From Palaemon carinicauda (Eukaryota; Arthropoda; Malacostraca; Decapoda; Palaemonidae), in contig NC_090728.1 in assembly GCF_036898095.1 (NCBI RefSeq), positions 88,141,430-88,205,429 on the forward strand: a DNA stretch of 64,000 nucleotides. Reading direction: 5' to 3'. Made by a program: the position numbers and the translations under genes. Numbering within the stretch: position 1 is the first letter of the stretch; the number at the start of each line of letters is the position of its first letter. This document shows, piece after piece, positions 8,746 through 18,034 of this stretch. The notes under the pieces were generated by a model that was given only the letters and a program-made list of their open reading frames with translations, made no database searches and was not told the origin of the DNA.

Positions 8746-11148
8746 ATGAAAATGTTCGGAGTGTACCAAAAAGCGATCAACGCAATGAGGAACCCATTCA
8801 ACGGAATCTTAGGAGGATTATTCAAGGCATCACACACAGCTGGTGTTCAGGAGCAGCAGTTGGAGTGTGAGACCTATTTAAAGGATCTCGAAGGACAATT
8901 GAGGAAAGTTCAAGAGTCTTTCGCGTTCAGGATGGTGTCTTGGCTACTGCCCAAGAGGAGTGACAACTCTGAGGCTGGGATCGGAGATGTTCCCGTCCTC
9001 CAACGACTCCTGTCCTCCATCCCTGTGGTCGGAGGATTCTGGAGTTCGGGGCAGGATCTTCAGGAATGTCAACTGAAGGTCCAGACTATGGAACGGAAAC
9101 TGGATATGCTTAGGACTGATCTGAAACCTACTGGAATTCTGGAGAGATTTCTCCCAGACTTCGTCTCTGGAACTGAGGGTGGAACTATTGTCCCCCAAAT
9201 GAAGGGTGGCAATTGGCTAACTGTTGTTCTGGTTGGTGTTATTGTGGCTGGAAATGTATTGTTGTGGAAATTCTTGTCCACAGATAAGGAAGAAAAGGAA
9301 CTGGAGGAGTTAGGTGAAATTATTCAACTGATGGAAGATGAAATTGAATTTTTAGACAAAGAAGTGGAGAATGACAGGGAGGAAGACGAAGAAAAAAAAG
9401 AGCTGAGGGCAGAGATTCAACGTCTCTGCAACAGAGTCGAAGCTCTTGAAAAGGAAAGGGAAATCAAGACTGAAAAATTCTCAACAGAGTTGCAAGATCT
9501 TCAACAAACTAACGATCAGCTAAAAGACGAATTATCAAATAAAGATGCTTCAATCGGAGAATATCTAAATCAATTAACTAAGATGGAACAAATAAATCTT
9601 GAAATAAGCGAGAAACTAATAAATGTTGAAGGTGAAAAAGCAGACTCTATTCATCGTTTAGAATCTGTATTTGAGGGAGAAATTGAGGAATTAGAAAAAA
9701 CAATTCAGAATCAATTGGACATTATTAAAGATATGGAAACAAAAAAAGAAATCGAGACTGAAAAATTCTCAACAGAGTTGCAAGATCTTCAACAAACTAA
9801 CGATCACCTAAAAGACGAATTATCAAATAAAAATGCTTCAATCGGAGACTATCTAAATCAATTAACTAAGATGGAACAAATAAATCTTGAAATAAGCGAG
9901 AAACTAGTGAATGTTGAAGGTGAAAAAGCAGAGTCTATTCATCGGTTGGAATCTATATTTGAGGGAGAAATTGAGGAATTAGAAAAAACAATTCAGAATC
10001 AATTGGACATTATTAAAGAGATGGAAACAGAAAAAGAAAGACTAGAGATGAAGCTGACTGAGGCTAAAGAAAAGGATTTGGTCAGGAACAAAAATTACAA
10101 CAGCCTCTTAGAGGAGTTAGTAAATCTTAAGGAAGAATATTACGAGAAATCAAGTGAGATGGAAGAAAAAAATCTTGAATTAAGTAAGCAACTAGAAAAA
10201 GGTGAGCGTGAAAAGGTTGCCTCTATTCATCGGTTAGAATCTGTATTTGAGGAAGATATTGAGGAACTGAAAGAGACAATTGAGAAGCAATTAGAAATTA
10301 TTAGAGAGATGAAAACAGAAAAAGAAAGACTAGAGATGAAGCTGACTGAGGCTAAAGTCAATGATTTGGTCAGGAATGAAAGGTATAACGGCCTCTTAGA
10401 GGAGTTAGTAAGTCTTAAGGAAGAATATTACGATAAGTCAATTGAGATGGAGGAAAAAAATCTTGACTTGAGAGAGCAACTAGAAAGAATTAAGAGTGAA
10501 AAAGTGGCCGCTATTCATCGGACGGAATCTGTATTTAAGAAAAAGATCCAGGAACTGAAAGAAACGATTGGGAAGCAATCTGGGATTATTGGTCAGATGA
10601 AAACAGAGAAGAAGAGGCTGGACCTGGATGCCAACGGACATAAGGAGGAGAAGGAGGTCGTTGGAGGGGCATCTGGTGTTGGTGAATTGCTGGGCCGGCT
10701 ACAAGCCTCAAAAGGGAATCTCCCTCAAAACAACAACAACAATCTGGAAGAGCAGAAGCTCCAGAAGGAAACTTCCAGGGAAGAGGAGACCAAAAAGGTC
10801 CCCTTAGCTCATATGGGAAGAGGCACAACTGGATTCTTTAAAAAGAAAATCGGTGGACCTAAGTGTCATATCACCTTCCAAGGTGCGAAGGTTAGAGTTA
10901 ACACCAAGAGGGACTATGAGCAAAAGGGGCACGTGACTGCCGACTTGGATATCCCAAGGAAGTTCCACAGAGCCATTTATGGAGTGGAAGGAAGGAAGCT
11001 GAAGGAAATCACCCGCGAGAGTGGTGTCGAATCCATTTGTATGCCACGAAGGGATGACTCCAGCAATCTAATAACAATCATTGGCACCATTAAGCAGGTT
11101 CAATTAGCAGCCGATCATATCGATAAGCTTCTGAAGAGACACCGTTAA
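8746..11148 (+). CDS. Membrane/coiled-coil protein with C-terminal KH domain, intronless
   Basis: An intact 800-codon frame. I do not recognise the whole protein. Residues 1-155 form an N-terminal region with short amphipathic stretches. A single hydrophobic membrane segment lies at about 157-177 (WLTVVLVGVIVAGNVLLW). Residues about 181-625 are charged coiled coil containing four exact 96-residue repeats (239-622). Residues 640-725 are a linker with an Asn run. Residues 728-800 look like a KH RNA-binding domain, with DIPRKFHRAI, a GxxG loop GVEG at 746-749, then LKEI and a terminal helix; the closest style is vigilin KH. Inferred role: a membrane-anchored, oligomeric RNA-binding protein. There are no introns, and an A-rich tract starts 39 bp after the stop, as in a retrogene. 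The first ATG is assumed; a second lies two codons on. An out-of-frame upstream ATG at 8580 opens a 96-codon frame that overlaps the start. Confidence 0.8.
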   Translation: MKMFGVYQKAINAMRNPFNGILGGLFKASHTAGVQEQQLECETYLKDLEGQLRKVQESFAFRMVSWLLPKRSDNSEAGIGDVPVLQRLLSSIPVVGGFWSSGQDLQECQLKVQTMERKLDMLRTDLKPTGILERFLPDFVSGTEGGTIVPQMKGGNWLTVVLVGVIVAGNVLLWKFLSTDKEEKELEELGEIIQLMEDEIEFLDKEVENDREEDEEKKELRAEIQRLCNRVEALEKEREIKTEKFSTELQDLQQTNDQLKDELSNKDASIGEYLNQLTKMEQINLEISEKLINVEGEKADSIHRLESVFEGEIEELEKTIQNQLDIIKDMETKKEIETEKFSTELQDLQQTNDHLKDELSNKNASIGDYLNQLTKMEQINLEISEKLVNVEGEKAESIHRLESIFEGEIEELEKTIQNQLDIIKEMETEKERLEMKLTEAKEKDLVRNKNYNSLLEELVNLKEEYYEKSSEMEEKNLELSKQLEKGEREKVASIHRLESVFEEDIEELKETIEKQLEIIREMKTEKERLEMKLTEAKVNDLVRNERYNGLLEELVSLKEEYYDKSIEMEEKNLDLREQLERIKSEKVAAIHRTESVFKKKIQELKETIGKQSGIIGQMKTEKKRLDLDANGHKEEKEVVGGASGVGELLGRLQASKGNLPQNNNNNLEEQKLQKETSREEETKKVPLAHMGRGTTGFFKKKIGGPKCHITFQGAKVRVNTKRDYEQKGHVTADLDIPRKFHRAIYGVEGRKLKEITRESGVESICMPRRDDSSNLITIIGTIKQVQLAADHIDKLLKRHR
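9460..10611 (+). repeat. Four in-frame 288-bp tandem repeats in the coiled coil
   Basis: Residues 239-334 and 335-430 are nearly identical (type A, starting EIKTEKF/EIETEKF). Residues 431-526 and 527-622 form a second pair (type B, starting ERLEMKLTEA). All four share the phrase IHRxESVF about two thirds through. Each unit is exactly 96 codons. Confidence 0.92.
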
Positions 11149-11186
11149 GTGAATACTTGGATCCGCAAATGAATGGAAAAGAAAAC

Positions 11187-11187
11187 T

Positions 11188-11218
<31 letters not shown>

Positions 11219-11258
11219 AAAAAAAAAAATAAAAAAAAAAATAAAAAAAAAAAAAAAA
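11187..11258 (+). repeat. A-rich tract after the KH gene
   Basis: About 72 bp of almost pure A with single T/C interruptions, including several AATAAA-like words, beginning 39 bp after the stop codon. It fits a retrotransposed poly(A) tail that has partly decayed. Confidence 0.85.
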
Positions 11259-11867
11259 GAACAAGAAGGAGAAGAACTTCAATTTCAGTTTATTTTGAGA
11301 GGAAAATTAAATTTAGCCGAGTTTTGCAAGGACCAGAACTTAAGGATCTTTAACCTGACTGACCACCCACCTTGAAGAACACTTGGAAGGACTAGCCAGC
11401 TTGAGGGATGCAATGCTCAACTATCCAACTTGAAGGATGCTTGGACCACCCTGGAGGACAACGGGCTATGCAGAGGGAAGAAACCTATCAAATTCTAGTA
11501 TGCTATGTACCTTGGTGAACGAGTACAAGGCGTCCGTCAAGTGTACAAATGGTCGGATATCTAGATCTATTCCTCTGGATACCAACCTTCGGGTAGTTCT
11601 GGGGGAATAATCTAGAAGACTGGCTCTGCAGAGGGAACGAGCTAGGCTTCTTCTAGTACGCACTTTTGTCCTTAGAGGTTGACCCAAGATACTTCAGCTG
11701 GGGAAGGAAGCTGCGCCTCTTCCTAAGGAGGACAGTCTGGATAGGTGTTCATCAAATGGCTGGTGATGAAGGTTGAAGAGCTGGGATGAGTAGAGTAAGT
11801 TTTGGTCCTGACACTTGGTGAGTATATGCCTTCACAATTTTATGAAAGGAATAGTATCTTCTTCTTT
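11259..11867. other. Spacer between retrogene-like ORF and satellite block
   Basis: About 600 bp of mixed composition with short CTTGAAGGA/CTTGGA-like phrases. The minus-strand frame 11466-11687 (73 codons) has no recognisable motif. I see no gene. Confidence 0.5.
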
Positions 11868-12072
11868 TTCTTCTTTTTTTTATTAGGCTTAACGTTTTTT
11901 TTTTAGGTTTAAGGTTTTTTTTTTAGGTTTAAGGATTATTTTTTTACGCTTAAGGTTTTTTTTTTAGGCTTAAGGTTTTTTTTTAAGGCTTAAGGTTTGT
12001 TTTTTTAGGTTTAAGGTTTTTTTTAGGCTTAAGTTTTTTTTTCAGGTTTAAGGTTTTTTTTTAGGCTTAAGG
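11868..12072 (+). repeat. T-rich minisatellite, ~19-20-bp unit
   Basis: About ten units of the form TTTTTTTTTAGGCTTAAGG with small length changes. The same unit reappears at 17175-17222, just before the second satellite block. Confidence 0.9.
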
Positions 12073-12150
12073 AATGGCTATGCAGGTGAAAAACCTCTGA
12101 TACTGATGAATGAGCGCGTCCTATTTGGGTGGGGAAAATGACGCTTGGCT
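12073..12150 (+). repeat. Array-leading module, copy 1
   Basis: A non-satellite phrase (GGCTATGCAGGTGA ... GGGTGGGGAAAATGACGCTT) that separates the T-rich minisatellite from the 53-bp array. A diverged second copy lies at 17229-17296. Confidence 0.85.
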
Positions 12151-15100
12151 TCATGGCCTAGCCAACAATGGCGCTTGGCTTCATCGCCTGGCCAACAATG
12201 GCGTTTGGCTTCATCGCCTGGCCAACAATGGCGCTTAGCTTCACCGCCTGGCCTGCTTGGCTTCATCGCCCGGCAAAACAATGGCGCTTGGCTTCACCGC
12301 CTGGCCCGCTTGGCTTCACTGCCCGGCCCAACAATGGCGCTTGGCTTCACCGCCTGGCCCGCTTGGCTTCATCGCCCGGCCCAACAATGGCGCTTGGCTT
12401 CACCGCCTGGCCCGCTTGGCTTCATCGCCCGGCAAAACAATGGCGCTTGGCTTCACCGCCTGGCCCGCATAGCTTCACTGCCCGGCAAAACAATGGCGCT
12501 TGGCTTCACCGCCTGGCCCGCTTAGCTTCATCGCCCGGCAAAACAATGGCGCTTGGCTTCACCGCCTGGCCCGCTTGGCTTCACTGCCCGGCCCAACAAT
12601 GGCGCTTGGCTTCACCGCCTGGCCCCCTTGGCTTCATCGCCCGGGAAAACAATGGCGCTTGGCTTCACTGCCTGGCCCGCTTGACTTCATTGCTCGGCAA
12701 AACAATGGCGCTTGGCTTCACCGCCTGGCACACTTGGCTTCACTGCCCGGCCCAACAATGGCGCTTGGCTTCACCGCCTGGCCCGCTTGGCTTCATCGCC
12801 CGGCAAAACAATGGCGCTTGGCTTCATCGCCTCGCCCGCTTGGCTTCATTGCCCGGCAAAACAATGGCGCTTGGCTTCATCGCCTGGCCCGCTTGGCTTC
12901 ACTGCCCGGCCCAACAATGGCGCTTGGCTTCACCGCCTGGCCCGCATGGCTTCATCGCCCGGCAAAACAATGGCGCTTGGCTTCACCGCCTGGCCCGCTT
13001 GGCTTCACTGCCCGGCCCAACAATGGCGCTTGGCTTCACCGCCTGGCCCGCTTGGCTTCATCGCCCGGCAAAACAATGGCGCTTGGCTTCATCGCCTCGC
13101 CCGCTTGGCTTCATCGCCTCGCCCGCTTGGCTTCATTGCCCGGCAAAACAATGGCGCTTGGCTTCATCGCCTGGCCCGCTTGGCTTCACTGCCCGGCCCA
13201 ACAATGGCGCTTGGCTTCACCGCCTGGCCCGCATGGCTTCATCGCCCGGCAAAACAATGGCGCTTGGCTTCACCGCCTGGCCCGCTTGGCTTCACTGCCC
13301 GGCCCAACAATGGCGCTTGGCTTCACCGCCTGGCCCGCTTGGCTTCACTGCCCGGCCCAACAATGGCGCTTGGCTTCACCGCCTGGCCCGCTTGGCTTCA
13401 TCGCCCGGCAAAATAATGGCGCTTGGCTTCACCGCCTGCCCCGCTTGGCTTCACTGCCCGGCCCAACAATGGTGCTTGGCTTCACCGCCTGGCCCGCTTG
13501 GCTTCACTGCCTGGCAAAACAATGGCGCTTGGCTTCACCGCCTGGCCCGCTTGGCTTCACTGCCCGGCCCAACAATGGCGCTTGGCTTCACCGCCTGGCC
13601 CGCTTGGCTTTATCGCCCGGCAAAACAATGGCGCTTGGCTTCACCACCTGGCCCGCTTGGCCCCACTGCCCGGCCCAACAATGGCGCTTGGCTTCACCGC
13701 CTGGCCCGCTTGGCTTCATCGCCCGGCAAAACAATGGCGCTTGGCTTCACCGCCTGGCCCGCATGGCTTCATCGCCCGGCAAAACAATGGCGCTTGGCTT
13801 CACCGCCTGGCCCGCTTGGCTTCACTGCCCGGCCCAACAATGGCGCTTGGCTTCACCGCCTGGCCCGCTCGGCTTCACTGCCCGGCCCAACAATGGCGCT
13901 TGGCTTCACCGCCTGGCCCGCTTGGCTTCATCGCCCGGCAAAATAATGGCGCTTGGCTTCACCGCCTGCCCCGCTTGGCTTCACTGCCCGGCCCAACAAT
14001 GGTGCTTGGCTTCACCGCCTGGCCCGCTTGGCTTCACTGCCTGGCAAAACAATGGCGCTTGGCTTCACCGCCTGGCCCGCTTGGCTTCATCGCCCGGCCC
14101 AACAATGGCGCTTGGCTTCACCGCCTGGCCCGCTTGGCTTCACTGCCCGGCCCAACAATGGCGCTTGGCTTCACCGCCTGGCCCGCTTGGCTTCACTGCC
14201 CGGCCCAACAATGGCGCTTGGCTTCACCGCCTGGCCCGCTTGGCTTCATCGCCCGGCAAAATAATGGCGCTTGGCTTCACCGCCTGCCCCGCTTGGCTTC
14301 ACTGCCCGGCCCAACAATGGTGCTTGGCTTCACCGCCTGGCCCGCTTGGCTTCACTGCCTGGCAAAACAATGGCGCTTGGCTTCACCGCCTGGCCCGCTT
14401 GGCTTCACTGCCCGGCCCAACAATGGCGCTTGGCTTCACCGCCTGGCCCGCTTGGCTTTATCGCCCGGCAAAACAATGGCGCTTGGCTTCACCACCTGGC
14501 CCGCTTGGCTTCACTGCCCGGCCCAACAATGGCGCTTGGCTTCACCGCCTGGCCCGCTTGGCTTCATCGCCCGGCAAAACAATGGCGCTTGGCTTCACCA
14601 CCTGGCCCGCTTGGCTTCACTGCCCGGCCCAACAATGGCGCTTGGCTTCACCGCCTGGCCCGCTTGGCTTCATCGCCCGGCAAAACAATGGCGCTTGGCT
14701 TCACCGCCTGGCCCGCTTGGCTTCACTGCCCGGCCCGACAATGGCACTCTGCTTCACCACCTGGCCCGCTTGGCTTCACCGCCTGGCCCGCTTGGCTTCA
14801 CTGCCCGGCCCAACAATGGCGCTTGGCTTCACCGCCTGGCCCACATGGCTTCATCGCCCGGCAAAACAATGGTGCTTGGCTTCACCGCCTGGCCCGCTTG
14901 GCTTCACTGCCCGGCCCAACAATGGCGCTTGGCTTCACCGCCTGGCCCGCTTGGCTTCATCGCCCGGCAAAACAATGGCGCTTGGCTTCACTGCCTGGCC
15001 CGCTTGGCTTCACTGCCTGGCCCGCTTGGCTTCACTGCCCGGCCCAACAATGGCGCTTGGCTTCACCGCCTGGCCCGCTTGGCTTCACTGCCCGGCAAAA

Positions 15101-17165
15101 CAATGGCGCTTGGCTTCACCGCCTGGCCCGCTTGGCTTCACTGCCCGGCCCAACAATGGCGCTTGGCTTCACCGCCTGGCCCCCTTGGCTTCATCGCCCG
15201 GCAAAACAATGGCGCTTGGCTTCACCGCCTGGCCCGCTTGGCTTCACTGCCCGGCCCAACAATGGCGCTTGGCTTTACTGCCTGGCCCGCTTGGCTTCAT
15301 CGCCTGGCAAAACAATGGCACTTGGCTTCACCACCTGGCCCGCTTGGCTTCACTGCCCAGCCCAACAATGGTGCTTGGCTTCACCGCCTGGCCCGCTTGG
15401 CTTCATCGCCCGGCAAAACATTGGCGCTTGGCTTCACCGCTTGACCCGCTTGGCTTCACTGTCCGTCCCGACAATGGCGCTCTGCTTCACCACCTGGCCC
15501 GCTTGGCTTCACCGCCTGGCCCGCTTGGCTTCACAGCCTGGCCCAACAATGGCGCTTGGCTTCACCGCCTGGCCCGCTTGGCTTCATCACCCGGCAAAAC
15601 AATCGCGCTTGGCTTCACCGCCTGGTCCGCTTGGCTTCAGTGCCCGGCCCAACAATGGCGCTTGGCTTCACCGCCTGGCCCGCTTGGCTTCATCGCCCGG
15701 CAAAACAATGGCGCTTGGCTTCACCACCTGGCCCGCTTGGCTTCACTACCCGGCCCAACAATGGCGCTTGGCTTCACCGCCTGGCCCGCTTGGTTTCATC
15801 GCCCGGCAAATTAATGGCGCTAGGCTTCACCGCCTGGCCCGCTTGGCTTCACTGCCCGGCCCAACAATGGCGCTCTGCTTCACCACCTGGCCCGGTTGGC
15901 TTCACCGCCTGGCCCGCTTGGCTCCACTGCCCGGCCCAACAATGGCACTTGGCTTCACCACCTGGCCCGCTTGGCTTCATCGCCCGGCCCAACAATGGCG
16001 CTTGGCTTCACCGCCTGGCCCGCTTGACTTCATCGCCCAGCAAAACAATGGTGCTTGGCTTCACCGCCTGGCCCGCATGGCTTCACTGCCCGGCCCAACA
16101 ATGGCGCTTGGCTTCACCGCCTGGCCCGCTTGACTTCATCGCCCGGCAAAACAATGGCGCTTGGCTTCACCACTTGGCCCGCTTGGCTTCACTGCCTGGC
16201 AAAACAATGGCGCTTGGCTTCACCGCCTGGCCCCCTTGGCTTCACTGCCCGGCCCAACAATGGCGCTTGGCTTCACCGCCTGGCCCGCTTGGCTTCATCG
16301 CCCGGCAAAACAATGGCGCTTGGCTTCACAGCCTGGCCCGCTTGGCTTCACTGCCCGGCCCAACAATGGCGCTTGGCTTCACCGCCTGGCCTGCTTGGCT
16401 TCATCGCCCGGCAAAACAATGGCGCTTGGCTTCATCGCCTGGCCCGCTTGCCTTCACTGCCCGGCCCAACAATGGCACTTGGCTTCACCGCCTGGCCTTC
16501 TTGGCTTCATCGCCCGGTCAAACAATGGCGCTTGGCTTCACCGCCTGGCCTTTTTGGCTTCATCGCCCAGCAAAAAAATGGCGCTTGGCTTCATCGCCTG
16601 GCCCGCTTGGCTTCACCGCCTGGCCCGCTTGGCTTCATCGCCTGGCCCGCTTGGCTTCATCGCCTGGCCCGCTTGGCTTCACTGCCCGGCCCAACAATGG
16701 CGCTTGGCTTCACCGCCTGGCCTACAATGGCACTTGGCTTCACCACCTGGCCCAATTGGCTTCACAGCCCGGCAAAACAATGGCGCTTGGCTTCACCGCC
16801 GGGCCCGCTTGGCTTCATCGCCCGACCCAACAATGGCGCTTGGCTTCTCCGCCTGGCCCGCTTGACTCCACCGCCCAGCAAAACAATGGCGCTTGGCTTC
16901 ATCGCCTGGCCCGCTTGGCTTCAATGCCCGGCCCAACAATGCCGCTTGGCTTCACCCCTTGGCCCACTTGGCTTCATCGCCTGACAAAACAATGGCGCTT
17001 GGCTTAACCGCCTGGCCCGCTTGGCTTCATCGCCCGGCAAAACAATGGCGCTTGGCTTCATCGCCTGGCCCGCTTGGCTTCATCGCCTAGCAAAACAATG
17101 GCGCTTCGCTTCATCGCCTGGCCCGCTTGGCTTCGCCGCCTGGCCCAACAATAGCGCTTAGGATT
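12130..17165 (+). repeat. 53-bp satellite array, about 95 units
   Basis: The unit is 53 bp: a 22-bp part (TGGCTTCACCGCCTGGCCCGCT) and a 31-bp part ending in either CCCGGCAAAACAA or CCCGGCCCAACAA. The two types often alternate, giving a 106-bp higher-order period. Because 53 is not a multiple of 3 and the unit lacks forward stops, all three plus frames are open for long stretches (up to 1104 codons, 12500-15814). They all encode the same 53-residue cycle rich in W, L, A, R and P. This is treated as satellite DNA, not genes. Confidence 0.95.
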
Positions 17166-17174
17166 GTTAAATTG

Positions 17175-17296
17175 ACTTTTTTTCTTTTTTTTTTAGGTTT
17201 AAGGTTTTTTTTTTCAGGCTCAAAGACTGGCTATGCAGGTGAACCTTTGATAATGATGAATGAGAGCATCCTGTTTGGGTGGGGAAAATGACGCTT
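17175..17296 (+). repeat. T-rich unit plus array-leading module, copy 2
   Basis: Repeats the arrangement seen at about 12030-12150: T-run with AGGTTTAAGG, then GGCTATGCAGGTGA, then GGGTGGGGAAAATGACGCTT. It marks the start of a second satellite block. Confidence 0.85.
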
Positions 17297-18016
17297 CGCT
17301 TCACTGCCTGGCCTACAATGGCGCTTGGCTTCACTGCCTGGCACGCTTGGCTTCACCGCACGGACCACTTGGCTTAACCACCCGGCCCAAACATGACACT
17401 TGGCTTCACTCCCGGCCCAACAATGGCGGGCTTGGCTTCACCATCTGGCCTATAATGGCGCTTGGCTTCATCGCCTGGCCTAAAATGGCGCTTGACTTCA
17501 CCACCTGGCCGGCTTGGCTTCACCGCCTGGCCTAAAATGGCACTTGGTTTCACAGCCCAACCCAACAATGGAGCTTGGCTTCACAGCCTGGCCTTCTTGG
17601 CTTTAGTGCCCAGCTTACAACGGCGCTTGGCTTCACCACTTGGCTTACAATGGCGCTTGGCTTCACCATCTGGCCCGCTTGGCTTTACCACCTGGCCCGC
17701 TTGGCTTTACCGCCCAGCACAACAATGGCGCTTGGCTTCACCGCCTGGCCTGCTTGGCTTCACCGCCCGGCCCAACAATGGCGCTCAGCTTCACCGCCTG
17801 TCCTGCTTGGCTTCAGTACCTGGCTTACAATGGGGCTTGTCTTCACCGTCTGGCCCGCTTGGCTTCACCGCCTGGCTTACAATGGCGCTTGGCTTCACCA
17901 CCTGGCCCGCTTGGCTTTACCGCCCAGCACAACAATGATGCTTGGCTTCACCGCCCGGCCTAAATATAACGCTTGGCTTCACCGCCTGGCACAATAACGG
18001 CCCTTGGCTTCACCAC
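17297..18016 (+). repeat. Second, more degenerate 53-bp satellite block
   Basis: Units resemble the main array but with more substitutions and shortened units (for example CTGGCCTACAATGGCGCTT). The reading frames of 91-158 codons here are repeat artefacts. Confidence 0.85.
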
Positions 18017-18034
18017 TGAATTTCAAGTGTCATC

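Noticed and set aside
12168..17007. Reading frames of 483-1104 codons in the GC-rich region
   Set aside because: They lie in all three forward frames, start and stop arbitrarily and encode one 53-residue cycle. They follow from a 53-bp satellite without forward stops; no independent evidence for a gene.
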